Source: Phreatobacter cathodiphilus
GTDB lineage: Bacteria; Pseudomonadota; Alphaproteobacteria; Rhizobiales; Phreatobacteraceae
Length of the DNA stretch: 64,000 nucleotides
Assembly (NCBI RefSeq): GCF_003008515.1
Contig: NZ_CP027668.1
Span: 372,001 to 436,000 of the forward strand
Direction: 5' to 3'
The notes under the pieces are model-generated. The model was not told the DNA's origin. It worked only from the letters and a program-made list of their open reading frames with translations, and did no database searches. Of this stretch, positions 16,027 to 25,519 are shown in pieces. Position 1 is the first letter of the stretch. Every line of letters starts with the position of its first letter. Both the position numbers and the translations under genes were made by a program.

Positions 16027-17669
16027 CCAGCCCCATGACGGGCGGCGAGGCCATCGTTGCGGGCCTCCTCGCCAACGGCGTCGACACGGTCTTCGGCCTG
16101 CCCGGCGCGCAGATGTATCCGCTGTTCGACGCGCTGGCCCGGAGCGCCGACCGCATCCGCACCGTCGGCGCCCGCCACGAACAGGCTTGTGGCTACATGG
16201 CCTTCGGCTACGGCCGCTCCACCGGCCGGCCCGGCGTCTATTCCGTCGTGCCAGGTCCCGGCCTCCTCAACACCACCGCCGCGCTCGCCACCGGCTGGGG
16301 CTGCAATACCCCGATGGTCTGCCTCACCGGGCAGATCCCCTCCGCCTTCATCGGCCGGCGCCGCGGCCATCTCCACGAGATCGCCGACCAGCTCGGCACG
16401 TTGCGCTCGCTGGTGAAATGGGCGGAACGCATCGAGCGGCCCGCAGACGCGCCGGCCCTGGTCGCGGAAGCTTTTCGCCAGGCGCAATCGGGCCGGCCCG
16501 GGCCTGTCGCGCTGGAAATGGCCTGGGACGTCATGGCGGCGAGCGAGGCGGTGCCCGAGGCCGCGGCCGCGGTCCTCGACGCGCCGCCGAAGTCCGATGC
16601 CATGGCGGTGTCCCACGCCGCCAACCTGATCCGCGCCGCCCGCTGCCCGATGATCATGACCGGGTCCGGCGCGCAGGACGCGGCAGCCGCGGTAGCCCTC
16701 CTCGCCGAGCGCATCGGCGCGCCGGTGGCGGCCTTCCGCGGCGGCCGCGGCGTGGTCGACGAGGCGGGCCCCTGGGGGCTCTCCTCCTACGCCGCCTTCC
16801 GCCTCTGGGAGCGGTGCGACCTCGTCGTCGCCATCGGCACGCGGCTGGAAATGCCCACCATGCGCTGGGCGAACATGATGGAGGTCGCGACCCGTCTCGA
16901 CGGCGGCCGCAAGCTCGTCCGCATCGACATCGATCCCGAAGAGACGGGGCGACTGGAGGCGGACGCGCCCCTCGTCGCCGACAGCCGCGAGGCGGTCCTG
17001 GCGCTGCTCGAGGCCCTCGCCGGCCATCGCCCCGTCGACAACCGCGCGGCGATCGAGGCCGCCCGCGCCGCGGCCGCCGAGGCGATCCGGGTCGTGCAGC
17101 CGGAGATCGACTATCTCGACGTCGTCCGCGACGTGCTGCCGGCCGAGGGCCTCCTCGTCGAGGAGCTCTGCCAGGCCGGCTTCGCCAGTTATTTCGGCTA
17201 TCCCGTGCATCGGCCCCGCACCTATGTCTCCACAGGCTTCCAGGGCACGCTCGGCTACGGCTTCCAGACCGCGCTCGGCGTCAAGGTCGCCCACCCGGAC
17301 AAGCCTGTCGTCTCCATCACCGGCGACGGCGGCTTCATGTTCGGCGTGCAGGAACTGGCGACGGCGCGCCAATACGGCATCGGCCTCGTGACGGTGGTCT
17401 TCAACAACGCGGCCTACGGCAATGTCCGCCGCGACCAGGAGACCCGCTACGGCAACCGGCTGATCGGCGCGGATCTGATCAATCCGGACTTTCCGGCGCT
17501 GGCGAAAGCCTTCGGGGTCGACGGCGCGAGCGTCGGTTCGCCGGAGGAATTGCGCCCGGTTCTCGCCGCGGCGCTGTCCAAGGGCACCCCGGCGCTGATC
17601 GAGGTCAGGCTGCAGCGCGGATCGGAGGCGTCTCCGTGGCCCTTCATCCATCCGGTGAAGGCTTACTGA
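16017..17669 (+). CDS. Thiamine-diphosphate-dependent enzyme of the acetolactate synthase family
   Basis: 550 residues from ATG 16017. Three-domain ThDP decarboxylase/carboligase layout: N-terminal Pyr domain with the activating Glu at E55 ([20 protein letters not shown]), a central domain with [20 protein letters not shown], and a C-terminal PP domain with the ThDP motif [18 protein letters not shown] ending FNNAAYGNV. Family members include acetolactate synthase, glyoxylate carboligase, oxalyl-CoA decarboxylase and benzoylformate decarboxylase; no small regulatory subunit is nearby, so it is unlikely to be the biosynthetic AHAS. Substrate unknown. Its start lies inside hemF. Confidence 0.88.
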   Translation: MAVTSPMTGGEAIVAGLLANGVDTVFGLPGAQMYPLFDALARSADRIRTVGARHEQACGYMAFGYGRSTGRPGVYSVVPGPGLLNTTAALATGWGCNTPMVCLTGQIPSAFIGRRRGHLHEIADQLGTLRSLVKWAERIERPADAPALVAEAFRQAQSGRPGPVALEMAWDVMAASEAVPEAAAAVLDAPPKSDAMAVSHAANLIRAARCPMIMTGSGAQDAAAAVALLAERIGAPVAAFRGGRGVVDEAGPWGLSSYAAFRLWERCDLVVAIGTRLEMPTMRWANMMEVATRLDGGRKLVRIDIDPEETGRLEADAPLVADSREAVLALLEALAGHRPVDNRAAIEAARAAAAEAIRVVQPEIDYLDVVRDVLPAEGLLVEELCQAGFASYFGYPVHRPRTYVSTGFQGTLGYGFQTALGVKVAHPDKPVVSITGDGGFMFGVQELATARQYGIGLVTVVFNNAAYGNVRRDQETRYGNRLIGADLINPDFPALAKAFGVDGASVGSPEELRPVLAAALSKGTPALIEVRLQRGSEASPWPFIHPVKAY

Positions 17670-17728
17670 GCCGAGCCTTGCACGGCGCCGAGGCGGCCAG
17701 CCCCGCGGCCTCATCGGGCTCAGCAGTC

Positions 17729-17777
17729 CTATAATAGGAAATCTATCCTTGACATCATAGGGGCACCGTTGATACCG
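17729..17777 (+). promoter_or_regulatory. Candidate promoter and operator of the Bug protein gene
   Basis: A consensus -35 TTGACA at 17749-17754 is followed after 16-17 bp by a weak -10 (GATACC, 17771-17776). Just upstream is a perfect short palindrome CCTAT-A-ATAGG (17729-17739) and a further CTATCC, with ATAGG again at 17757, which look like operator half-sites around the -35 box. The start codon is at 17830. Confidence 0.4.
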
Positions 17778-17829
17778 TGTCGCCTTCGTGCAGTGATGGT
17801 CGCAACGACAGAAGACGGGAGGGTCGACC

Positions 17830-18786
17830 ATGGATCGCAGGCATTTCATCGCGGGCGCCGCTCTGGCACCCCTCGCGGCCCGCGTGGCGCATGCCCAGTC
17901 CGGCCCGCTGCGCTTCGTCTTCCCCTTCGCCGCCGGCGGGGCAGGGGACGCCCTGACCCGCATCGTCGCCGACGAGGTGGGCCGCGCCCTGAACGAGACG
18001 GCCATCGTCGAGGCGCGCCCCGGCGCCGGCGGGCAGATCGGCACCCAGGCCGTCACCAACGCCCCGGCTGACGGCCGCACCCTGCTCCTCACCCCGATCG
18101 CCCCGGTGGTGATCCACCCGATCGTCTTCCCGCAACTGCCCTACGACCCCTTCAAGGATCTCGCGCCGGTCAGCCTCGTCACCACCTTCGACTTCGCCCT
18201 CGCCATCCATCCGGACACGCCGGCGAAGACCCTCGCCGAACTCGTCGCCTGGCTGAAGCAGGACCCGCGCCGCGGCACCTACGGCTCGCCCGGCGTCGGC
18301 AACCTGCCGCATTTCTTCGGCGCGCTCCTCGCCGAGAAGATCGGCGTGCCGCTGCAGCACGCGCCCTATCGCGGCTCGGCTCCCGCGCTGACCGACCTCG
18401 TCGCCGGCCAGGTGCCGATGGTCATCACCACCACCTCCGACGTCACGGAACTGGCGAAGGGCGGCCGCATCCGCATTCTCGCCGTCTCGGGCCGGGAGCG
18501 CTCGCCCTTCCTGCCCGACGTGCCGACCTTCACCGAGGCCGGCGTCCCCATCACAGGCGGCGCCTGGTACGGGCTCTTCACCCGTGCCGGTTCGCCGCCC
18601 GAGATGGTGGCGCGCGTCAGCCGCGCGGTCATGGCGGCGATGCGCGATCCCGGCGTCAAGGAGAAGGTGCTGCGGCTCTCCATGGTGCCGACGGGGTCGA
18701 CGCCGGAGGAGCTCGGCCGCATCCAGAAAGAGGACAACGAGGCCTGGGCCCCGGCGGTGAAGGCCTCAGGCTTCAAGCCATCCTAG
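17830..18786 (+). CDS. Bug/TctC-type periplasmic solute-binding protein
   Basis: 318 residues. Signal peptide of twin-arginine look (MDRRHFIAGAALAPLAARVA HAQ). The mature protein shows the Bug family pattern: LRFVFPFAAGGAGDALTRIV, VEARPGAGGQIGTQAV, PYDPFKDLAPVSLV, and GVPLQHAPYRGSAPALTDLV followed by GQVPMV. These proteins bind carboxylates and similar small solutes for tripartite tricarboxylate transporters. No TctA/TctB gene is adjacent, the usual state for this hugely expanded family. A promoter-like TTGACA lies 76 bp upstream, and the gene is preceded by GGGAGGG. Confidence 0.92.
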   Translation: MDRRHFIAGAALAPLAARVAHAQSGPLRFVFPFAAGGAGDALTRIVADEVGRALNETAIVEARPGAGGQIGTQAVTNAPADGRTLLLTPIAPVVIHPIVFPQLPYDPFKDLAPVSLVTTFDFALAIHPDTPAKTLAELVAWLKQDPRRGTYGSPGVGNLPHFFGALLAEKIGVPLQHAPYRGSAPALTDLVAGQVPMVITTTSDVTELAKGGRIRILAVSGRERSPFLPDVPTFTEAGVPITGGAWYGLFTRAGSPPEMVARVSRAVMAAMRDPGVKEKVLRLSMVPTGSTPEELGRIQKEDNEAWAPAVKASGFKPS

Positions 18787-18794
18787 GAGAATAG

Positions 18795-18942
18795 GCCCCA
18801 CCCTTACCCTCCCCTCTGGCGAGGGGAGGGAACTACCGCCTGGCCTCCGGCCGAAGGTCGCGCCTGGCACGGCGGTTCAGGATACCCGGAACGCTTAGTC
18901 CCGCTCTCCTCGCGCCAGCGAGGGGAGGGTGAGGGTGGGGCC
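18795..18942. repeat. Paired inverted repeat, family 2 (CCTCCCCTC / GAGGGGAGGG)
   Basis: Arms at 18795-18830 and 18906-18942 are reverse complements over most of their length (GGCCCCACCCTTACCCTCCC against GGGAGGGTGAGGGTGGGGCC), and each arm also folds on itself around CTGGCGAG or GCCAGCGAGG. It fills the gap between the Bug gene and the sulfatase gene. Same family as the pairs at 32131, 42335 and 48001. Confidence 0.8.
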
Positions 18943-18980
18943 TTCGGAGATCGCACGAAGCCCACACGGAACGACTTCAC

Positions 18981-20612
18981 ATGCCGCACGCCGACAAGAA
19001 CATCCTCTTCATCATGTGCGACCAGCTCCGGTTCGATTACCTCGGCTGCTACGGCCATCCGCGGCTGAAGACCCCGAACATCGACGCCCTTGCCGCCCGC
19101 GGCGTCCGGTTCACGCGGGCCTATGTGCAGTCGCCGGTCTGCGGCCCCTCGCGCATGAGCTATTACACCGGCCGCTACATGCGCTCCCACGGCTCCAACT
19201 GGAACAACTTCCCCCTGCGCATCGGCGAGCCGACCCTCGGCCAGCATCTGAAGGCGCTCGGCGTGCGCAACGTCCTCGTCGGCAAGACCCACATGACCGC
19301 CGACGACGAGGGCATGGAGCGGCTGGGCATCCCCAAGGGCTCGGTGATCGGCGTCGAGGCGGCGCAATGCGGCTTCGAGCCCTATGAGCGGGACGACGGC
19401 CTGCACCCCTCGCGCCCCGGCGCAACCCGGCCGGCCTATGACACCTATCTCGAGGAACACGGCTTTCCCGCCCGCAACCCCTGGGAGGACCGGGCCAATT
19501 CCGGCCTCTCGGCCGACGGGCAGAAGCAGAACGGCTGGCTTCTCGCCCATGCCGACAAGGAGGCGAACGTCCCGGAGGAGCACTCCGAGACGCCTTACAT
19601 GACCCGCCGCGCCATGGACTTCATCCGCGAGGCGAAGGAGGACGGCCGGCCCTGGTGCCTGCATCTCTCCTACATCAAGCCGCACTGGCCTTACATCGCC
19701 CCCGCGCCCTACCACGACATGTTCACGGAAGCGGACGTCCAGCCGGCCATCCGCTCCGACGGCGAGAGGCAGAACCCGCATCCGGTCTACGGCGCCTTCA
19801 TGGACATGCGGGTGTCGCGCAACTTCTCCCGCGAGGAGGTCCGCCGCCGCGTCATCCCCGCCTATATGGGCCTCATCAAGCAGATCGACGACCAGCTCGG
19901 CGTGCTGTTCCAGTTCCTCGACGACGAGGGACTGACGGACAAGACCATGATCGTCTTCACCTCCGACCACGGCGACTATCTCGGCGACCACTGGCTCGGC
20001 GAGAAGGACCTCTTCCACGAGGTCTCGGTGAAGGTGCCGCTGATCGTCGTCGACCCGTCGAAAGAGGCCGATGCCGCCCGCGGCACCACCTGCGACGCCC
20101 TCGTCGAGGCCATCGACCTCGCGCCGACCTTCATCGAGCATTTCGGCGGCGAGGTGCCGCGCCATATCGTCGAGGGGCGGTCGCTGAAAACCCTGCTGCG
20201 TGGCGAGAGGCCGCCCGCATGGCGGCAGGTGGCCATCTCCGAATACGACTATTCCATGCTGGATTCCCGCCGCACCCTCGGCCGCAAGCCCGACGAGTGC
20301 CGGCTGTTCATGGTCTTCGACGGGCGGTTCAAATATGTCCATGCGCCGGGCTTCCGGCCGATGCTCTGGGACCTTCAGGCCGACCCGCACGAATACCGCG
20401 ATCTCGGCGACGACCCGGACTTCGCCGCCGAGCGCGGGCGGCTGAAGGAGCACCTGCTCGCCTGGGCACTCACCGACCACAACCGCATCACGATGTCCGA
20501 CGCCACCATCGAGACCTACGGCCCGGCGCGGCAGATGCGCGGCGGCATCCTCATCGGTTATTGGGACGAACAGGAGGTCGCGGAGGCGAGGAAGGCCTAC
20601 GGCATCGAGTGA
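18981..20612 (+). CDS. Sulfatase / phosphonate monoester hydrolase family enzyme
   Basis: 543 residues, no signal peptide, so probably cytosolic. Alkaline-phosphatase superfamily: metal ligand Asp in IMCDQLRFDYLGCYG, the formylglycine precursor C54 in the sulfatase signature VCGPSRMSYYTGR, metal-binding HWPY and TSDHGDYLGDHWLGEKDLFH with the conserved Lys. The GEKDLFHEVSVKVPLI segment and general size are close to rhizobial phosphonate monoester hydrolases and arylsulfatases. Activity needs conversion of C54 to formylglycine by an FGE encoded elsewhere. Substrate (sulfate, phosphonate or phosphate ester) cannot be told from sequence alone. Confidence 0.9.
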   Translation: MPHADKNILFIMCDQLRFDYLGCYGHPRLKTPNIDALAARGVRFTRAYVQSPVCGPSRMSYYTGRYMRSHGSNWNNFPLRIGEPTLGQHLKALGVRNVLVGKTHMTADDEGMERLGIPKGSVIGVEAAQCGFEPYERDDGLHPSRPGATRPAYDTYLEEHGFPARNPWEDRANSGLSADGQKQNGWLLAHADKEANVPEEHSETPYMTRRAMDFIREAKEDGRPWCLHLSYIKPHWPYIAPAPYHDMFTEADVQPAIRSDGERQNPHPVYGAFMDMRVSRNFSREEVRRRVIPAYMGLIKQIDDQLGVLFQFLDDEGLTDKTMIVFTSDHGDYLGDHWLGEKDLFHEVSVKVPLIVVDPSKEADAARGTTCDALVEAIDLAPTFIEHFGGEVPRHIVEGRSLKTLLRGERPPAWRQVAISEYDYSMLDSRRTLGRKPDECRLFMVFDGRFKYVHAPGFRPMLWDLQADPHEYRDLGDDPDFAAERGRLKEHLLAWALTDHNRITMSDATIETYGPARQMRGGILIGYWDEQEVAEARKAYGIE

Positions 20613-20688
20613 CGCAGCCGCTCCCATCCGCTTGCCAAGCGGTCGCGGCGGGGCTCCAATACCGGCCCCGCCCCAGGACGCGCCGCCC

Positions 20689-21966
20689 GTGAGTCTCGAT
20701 TTCGCGCCCCACCCGCTGCGACGGCAGGTTCTCGACGAACTGCACGCCCGGCCGTTCCAGCTGGTGGAAACGCCGCGACGGGTGCTGCTCCACGCCTTCT
20801 CCACCGCCGATCTGCCCGTGGTGCAGGAACGCGCGGCTCTCGCCGCCTGGTGCAACGCCACCGGCGCGGCGCGCCCCGACGAGGGCGCCAATTTTCACCG
20901 CGCCGTCTTCCCCACCGCGCGCCTGCGCTGGGAGCGCCACAGCGAGTTCTCCACCTACGGCTGGGATGTGCCGGCGCCCGGCGAGGATCCCTTCCACTGG
21001 CCGCTGCCGCAGCCGACGCCGGTCGGCGCGGCCGTGGCGGCGCCCGGTCCTCTCCTCGTCGCCATCGACCTCGCTCTCGTCCGCGAGGAGGCGCTGGGGG
21101 CGGACTGGCAAGGCCTCTTCGACCCGGCCTCGCTCTGCGTCTCCGGCGCCATGGACGGCGCCGCCACCATCGCCACCGACTTCCGCCAGGACGCCCGCGG
21201 CTATACCCGCATCCTCGTCATCGACCATACGCTGACCCCGGCGGTGGCGGGCGCGCTGGTGCAGCGGCTCCTCGAGGTCGAGACCTACCGCTGCTTCGCC
21301 CTGCTCGGCCTGCCCGAGGCACAGCGCATGGGGCCGATCATCGGCCGGATCGAGCGCGAACTCGTGGCGGTGGCCGGCCGGATGAAGACCGCGACCGGCC
21401 TCGAGAGCAATGCCGCGCTCCTCGACACGCTGGTGGCCCAGGCCGCCGAACTGGAGGCGGAAGCGGCTTTGTCGAGCTTCCGCTTTGGTGCCACCCGCGC
21501 CTACGAGGCGCTGGTGCGCTCGCGCCTCGCCGTCATCGGCGAGGTGCCGGTCGAGGGCCATTCCACCTGGGCGGCCTTCCTCGACCGCCGCTTCGCGCCC
21601 GCCATGCGCACCTGCCAGACGGCGGCCGACCGCCAGGCCGAGCTGTCGCAGAAGCTCACCCGTGCCGCCAATCTCCTGCGCACCCGTGTCGACATCGCCC
21701 TCGAACAGCAGAATCGGGCGCTGCTGGAGACCATGTCCGAACGCGGCCGGCTGCAATTGCGCCTGCAACAGACGGTGGAGGGGCTCTCCATCGCCGCCGT
21801 CTCCTATTACGTGCTCGGCCTGCTCGGCTACCTGTTCAAGGGCGGCAAGGATGCCGGCATCCTGCCCTTCGAGCCGACGGTGGCGACTGCGGCGGTGCTG
21901 CCCTTCGTGGTCATCGTCATGGCCCTCGTCGTCCGGCGGATCAGGCGCAGCCACGGCGGCGACTGA
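20689..21966 (+). CDS. DUF3422 family membrane-anchored protein
   Basis: 425 residues from GTG 20689. The start LDFAPHPLRRQVLDELHARP FQLVETPRR and the SEFSTYGW motif are characteristic of DUF3422. The middle is helical. The C-terminal end has two membrane helices (residues about 365-385, SIAAVSYYVLGLLGYLF; and about 398-418, VLPFVVIVMALVV) separated by GGKDAG, so the bulk of the protein is a cytosolic domain tethered to the inner membrane, somewhat like CorA in layout. Function unknown. A TTG at 20632 would add 19 residues that are Pro/Ala-rich and less likely. Confidence 0.85.
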   Translation: MSLDFAPHPLRRQVLDELHARPFQLVETPRRVLLHAFSTADLPVVQERAALAAWCNATGAARPDEGANFHRAVFPTARLRWERHSEFSTYGWDVPAPGEDPFHWPLPQPTPVGAAVAAPGPLLVAIDLALVREEALGADWQGLFDPASLCVSGAMDGAATIATDFRQDARGYTRILVIDHTLTPAVAGALVQRLLEVETYRCFALLGLPEAQRMGPIIGRIERELVAVAGRMKTATGLESNAALLDTLVAQAAELEAEAALSSFRFGATRAYEALVRSRLAVIGEVPVEGHSTWAAFLDRRFAPAMRTCQTAADRQAELSQKLTRAANLLRTRVDIALEQQNRALLETMSERGRLQLRLQQTVEGLSIAAVSYYVLGLLGYLFKGGKDAGILPFEPTVATAAVLPFVVIVMALVVRRIRRSHGGD

Positions 21967-22052
21967 CGGCATGGCAGGGGCGCGGGAGCGGGCCGTTCCC
22001 GCGGGGCCCCCGTCGCCCTAGAACTGCGGCACGCCCGCCCCGGAGGACCATC

Positions 22053-23033
22053 ATGGACACTGTGAAGCTCGGCCGCACCGGCCTCGACGTCTCCCGCCTC
22101 TGCCTTGGCTGCATGACCTATGGCGCGCCCGATCAGGGCGCCCATCCCTGGTCCATGGGCGAGACGGAGAGCCGCCCCTTCATCAGGAAGGCGCTCGACC
22201 TCGGCATCAACTTCTTCGACACGGCCAACGTCTATTCCCTCGGCTCCTCGGAGGAGATCGTCGGCAAGGCGCTGAAGGACATGGCGAAGCGCGACGACGT
22301 CGTCATCGCGACCAAAGTCTTCAACCGCATGCGCCCGGGGCCGAACGGCGCCGGCCTGTCGCGCAAGGCGATCATGACCGAGATCGACCATTCGCTGCGC
22401 CGCCTCGGCACCGACTATGTCGACCTCTACCAGATCCACCGCTTCGACTACGACACGCCGATCGAGGAAACGCTGGAGGCTCTCCACGACGTGGTGAAGG
22501 CCGGCAAGGCCCGCTACATCGGCGCCTCCTCGATGAGCGCCTGGCGTTTCATGAAGATGCTGAAGACCTCCGAGGCCAACGGCTGGACGCGCTTCGCCAC
22601 CATGCAGAATTACGTCAACCTGCTCTACCGGGAGGAGGAGCGCGAGATGCTGCCGCTCTGCCGCGAGGAGGGCATCGGTGTCATCCCCTGGAGCCCGCTC
22701 GCCCGCGGCCGCCTCACCCGCGACTGGGAGGAGGGCAGTGCCCGCGCCGAGACCGACGACTTCGGCAAGACGCTCTATGCCGCCACCGCCGATGCCGACC
22801 GCAAGGTGGTGGAGGCGGTGGCGAAGGTCGCCAAGGCCCGCGGCATCCCGCGCGCGCAGGTGGCGCTCGCCTGGGTGTTGCAGAAGCCCGGCATCACCGC
22901 GCCCATCATCGGCGCCAGCAAGATGAGCCATCTCGACGATGCCGTGGCGGCGCTGTCGGTCAAGCTGACGGCGGAGGAGATCGCCACGATGGAGGCGGCC
23001 TACGTGCCGCACGCGGTGGTGGGGTTCAAGTAG
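22053..23033 (+). CDS. Aldo/keto reductase
   Basis: 326 residues from ATG 22053, with CGGAGGACC as Shine-Dalgarno. AKR barrel with the catalytic tetrad visible: D in NFFDTANVYS, Tyr in the same stretch, Lys in VVIATKVFN, His in YQIHRFDYDTPIEE. The C-terminal NADPH site PIIGASKMSHLDDAV is present. It resembles the YajO/YghZ-type AKR11/12 group that reduces small aldehydes with NADPH. No pathway is indicated by neighbours. The gene is followed by a long repeat-filled gap. Confidence 0.93.
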   Translation: MDTVKLGRTGLDVSRLCLGCMTYGAPDQGAHPWSMGETESRPFIRKALDLGINFFDTANVYSLGSSEEIVGKALKDMAKRDDVVIATKVFNRMRPGPNGAGLSRKAIMTEIDHSLRRLGTDYVDLYQIHRFDYDTPIEETLEALHDVVKAGKARYIGASSMSAWRFMKMLKTSEANGWTRFATMQNYVNLLYREEEREMLPLCREEGIGVIPWSPLARGRLTRDWEEGSARAETDDFGKTLYAATADADRKVVEAVAKVAKARGIPRAQVALAWVLQKPGITAPIIGASKMSHLDDAVAALSVKLTAEEIATMEAAYVPHAVVGFK

Positions 23034-23073
23034 GGGCGGTGCGCCGATGGCATCGGTCCGATTGCACTGCCGA

Positions 23074-23302
23074 AGTGCGTCCTTCGAGGCTCGCTTCGGT
23101 CGATGCTGAGGCATTGCCGAGCGCTCGCACCTCAGGATGAGGAGGGTGGTGTCCTGTAAGGAGCGAAAGAGCGGGCGCTGAGCCATCCGGCAGCTCCCCT
23201 CGTGCCACGCACATCCTCCCCAATCCTGAGGAGCGAGGCCATAGCGAGATGCGAACGCATCTCGCGTTCGCTCGATGCTATGGCGAGCCTCGAAGGACGC
23301 AC
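23074..23302. repeat. Paired inverted repeat, family 1 (CGTCCTTCGAGG / CTCAGGATGAGG)
   Basis: Left unit 23074-23146 reads AGTGCGTCCTTCGAGGCTCG and then GCTCGCACCTCAGGATGAGG; the right unit 23214-23302 is the same element inverted, ending CGAGCCTCGAAGGACGCACT, with an inserted palindromic GATGCGAACGCATCTCGCG. The 322-bp gap between the AKR gene and the next gene holds nothing else I can support. Confidence 0.85.
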
Positions 23303-23355
23303 TTGCCTCATGCAGGGGGGTGGTCGATCGGGCGCCAGGGCACCGCCGCCTCTCC

Positions 23356-23670
23356 CTACCGGATCGGCGAGAACCGCGTCGGCCGCAAGAACCTGACGTG
23401 CTGGGTCTCGACGAGGCCCTTCACCCGCGCGAGATAGTTCTGCCAGCGCGGGTCGGCCATCATCCGGTCGCGGCGAACGAGGCGGTCGTCCAGGCTCTCG
23501 TAGGACCACCACGCCACCACGTGGTTGAGCTCCGCCGTCTCCGAGGTGAAATAGCCGTGGAAGGTGCCCAGCAGCTCCTTCTGGATCGGCAGGCCGTGCT
23601 CCTCGTAGAGCCCGATGAACTCGGCCACGTGGCCGGTCTTGATGCGGTAGTCGCGCTCCTCGACGATCAT
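23356..23670 (-). CDS. NIPSNAP family protein
   Basis: 104 residues from ATG 23670. A small ferredoxin-like (alpha/beta dimeric barrel) protein: IVEERDYRIKTGHVAEFIGL, then LGTFHGYFTSETAELNHVV, AWWSYESLDDRL, and RDRMMADPRWQNYLARV. This is the NIPSNAP pattern. Function unknown; members often accompany oxidoreductases in catabolic operons. Its start lies 4 bp after the cupin stop, and it is the last gene of a three-gene minus-strand operon. Confidence 0.88.
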   Translation of the reverse strand: MIVEERDYRIKTGHVAEFIGLYEEHGLPIQKELLGTFHGYFTSETAELNHVVAWWSYESLDDRLVRRDRMMADPRWQNYLARVKGLVETQHVRFLRPTRFSPIR

Positions 23671-23674
23671 CGGC

Positions 23675-24187
23675 TCAGCCTTTCGGGTTGTGGCTGGCAT
23701 CGGCCCAGCCGAACACGGTGCGCTTCTCGATCTCGGCGACGTCGGCGGGCCGCGGGAAGGGCTCGGGCGCCGGCTGTCCCGGCACCCGTTCGCGGCCGAT
23801 GGCGGCGAAGAAGTTCTCCAGCCCGCCGGGCATCAGGAACCAGACGAAGCTCATCGGCTCCGGCCCCGGATTGACGAAGCCGTGCTTGCGGTCGCGGCCG
23901 ATGAAGACGGTGGAGCCCACCTCCATCGGGATGTCCTCGCCGTCGATCCGCGCGAAGCCTTTGCCCGCCGTGAGGTGGATCACCTCCTCGTGGCGGTCGT
24001 GGGTGTGCTCGCGGATGTGGCAGCCCGGCGCCACCGTCTGCGTGCCCATGGCGAAGCGGCTCTCGGACTGAACCGTCTTCGGGTTGAGGATGCAGCGCAC
24101 GAAGCCGTTGGCCGGCACGGGCTGCCAGTAGGACGGGCTCTCCTCCGGTCCGAAGACCTTCACCTCGCCGGGCACGGGCGCGCTCAT
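23675..24187 (-). CDS. Cupin domain protein
   Basis: 170 residues. One cupin barrel with the metal-binding motif 1 GCHIREHTHDRHEEVIHLTA followed by GKGFARIDGEDI, and a weaker motif 2 (DRKHGFVNPGPEPMSFVW). His-x-His, Glu and the later His form a plausible metal site. Single-cupin proteins of this type act as dioxygenases, isomerases or ligand-binding factors. The start is 3 bp after the FAD oxidoreductase stop. It probably acts on the product of that enzyme. Confidence 0.87.
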   Translation of the reverse strand: MSAPVPGEVKVFGPEESPSYWQPVPANGFVRCILNPKTVQSESRFAMGTQTVAPGCHIREHTHDRHEEVIHLTAGKGFARIDGEDIPMEVGSTVFIGRDRKHGFVNPGPEPMSFVWFLMPGGLENFFAAIGRERVPGQPAPEPFPRPADVAEIEKRTVFGWADASHNPKG

Positions 24188-24190
24188 GGC

Positions 24191-25519
24191 TCAGATCTCC
24201 TGCGCGTCGAGGCGGCGGTAGAGCGGCAGGGCGAAGGGCGCGATGCGCCGCAGGATCGGCTGGAAGGGCTGCGGCGTCGGCTCGGAGAAGGGGAGCCCCA
24301 GCTCGTTCTCCGGCACCCCTTGCGTGATCTTCGCCAGCTCCCGCCCGAGCGACACCGAGAGCGCCACGGCGCGGCCGTTGCACCCCGCCCAGGCATAGCC
24401 GTTGGGTCCGAGCCGGTGGAAGCGCGGGAAGCCGGCGACCTGCGGCTTGAGGAGGTTGTCCGGCGTCATGCCGACATAGCCGGACCAGACGAAGTCGAAC
24501 TCGACCTCGCCGATCTGCGGCCACAGCTTTTTCAGCCGCTGCGCGAGCTGGGCGCGCAGATTGTCGCCGCCGGCGCCGGGGAACATGGCGGCGCCGCCGG
24601 TGACGAGGCGGTTGCGGGCGTCCCAGCGGGCGAAATAGAGCTCGCGATGGGTGTCCGACATGGCCTGCCGGTCGGGGATGATCGACTTCGCCACATTGTC
24701 GCTGATCGGCCGCGTCGCCATCTGCCAGGACAGGACCGGGATGACCTCGCGCGCGATGTCCGGGTTGAGCCTGTCGCTGAACTCCCCCGTATAGGCGTTG
24801 GTGGCGAGCACCAGGGCCTTCGCGGTCACCGACCCCTTCTCGGTCTTGACCACCCAGGCGTCACCCACCCGCTCGTAGGACTGCACCGGCGAGCGCGAGC
24901 GGATCACCGCGCCGAGGCGCAGCGCCACCTCGGCGAGGCCGCGGGCCAGCGCTAGCGGGTTGATGTGCCCGCCGGTGCGGTTCCAGAACCCGCCGTACCA
25001 GGCCTCCGAGCCGAGCATCCGCGCCATGGCCCCGCGGTCGAGAAGTTCCACCGGCGCGCCCAGTGCCGACCATTCCTTCACCCGCTTCTCGGCGATCTTG
25101 AAGCGGCCGGGCGAATGCACCGGCTGCACCCAGCCGGCCTGCTCGGCCTCGGCGGGAATGTCGTATTTGCGCACGGTGTCGAAGAGATATTGCGCGGCGT
25201 CGCGCAGCACCGCGTTGAAGCGCTCGCCGGCCTCGCCGTGGCGGGCCGTCATGCCCGAGGGGTCGTGGCCCGCGAGCGTCGGGATCACCTGGCCGTTGTT
25301 GCGCCCCGAGGCGCCCCAGCCCGGCTCCACCGCCTCCACCACCGTGACGGCGACGCCCATCTCGCGCAGGTGGATGGCCGTCGACAGGCCGGTGAAGCCG
25401 GCGCCGATCACGACGACATCGGTCGTCTCGGCACCGGTCAGCGGGGAGAGGACCGGGCCGGGAGGGGCGGTCGCCGCCCAGAGCGACGGCGGCCAGGGAG
25501 CCGATGATGTGGACGGCAT
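24191..25519 (-). CDS. FAD-dependent amine/amino-acid oxidoreductase (DAO family, PuuB-like)
   Basis: 442 residues from ATG 25519 (GCGGAGATTG upstream). The N-terminal FAD-binding motif is DVVVIGAGFTGLSTAIHLRE followed by VVEAVEPGWGASGRNNGQVI, typical of gamma-glutamylputrescine oxidase and related DAO enzymes. FAD contacts recur at the C-terminus (YAWAGCNGRAVALSVSLGRE). It should oxidise a secondary or primary amine in the cytosol, passing electrons to O2 or a quinone. First gene of the operon with a cupin and NIPSNAP. Divergent from a VOC gene, 338 bp between starts. The long upstream open frame is not coding. Confidence 0.9.
   Translation of the reverse strand: MPSTSSAPWPPSLWAATAPPGPVLSPLTGAETTDVVVIGAGFTGLSTAIHLREMGVAVTVVEAVEPGWGASGRNNGQVIPTLAGHDPSGMTARHGEAGERFNAVLRDAAQYLFDTVRKYDIPAEAEQAGWVQPVHSPGRFKIAEKRVKEWSALGAPVELLDRGAMARMLGSEAWYGGFWNRTGGHINPLALARGLAEVALRLGAVIRSRSPVQSYERVGDAWVVKTEKGSVTAKALVLATNAYTGEFSDRLNPDIAREVIPVLSWQMATRPISDNVAKSIIPDRQAMSDTHRELYFARWDARNRLVTGGAAMFPGAGGDNLRAQLAQRLKKLWPQIGEVEFDFVWSGYVGMTPDNLLKPQVAGFPRFHRLGPNGYAWAGCNGRAVALSVSLGRELAKITQGVPENELGLPFSEPTPQPFQPILRRIAPFALPLYRRLDAQEI

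Noticed and set aside
15915-18092. 725-codon minus-strand frame opposite the ThDP enzyme gene
   Set aside because: Low-complexity antisense product with no fold; the plus-strand ThDP motifs are intact.
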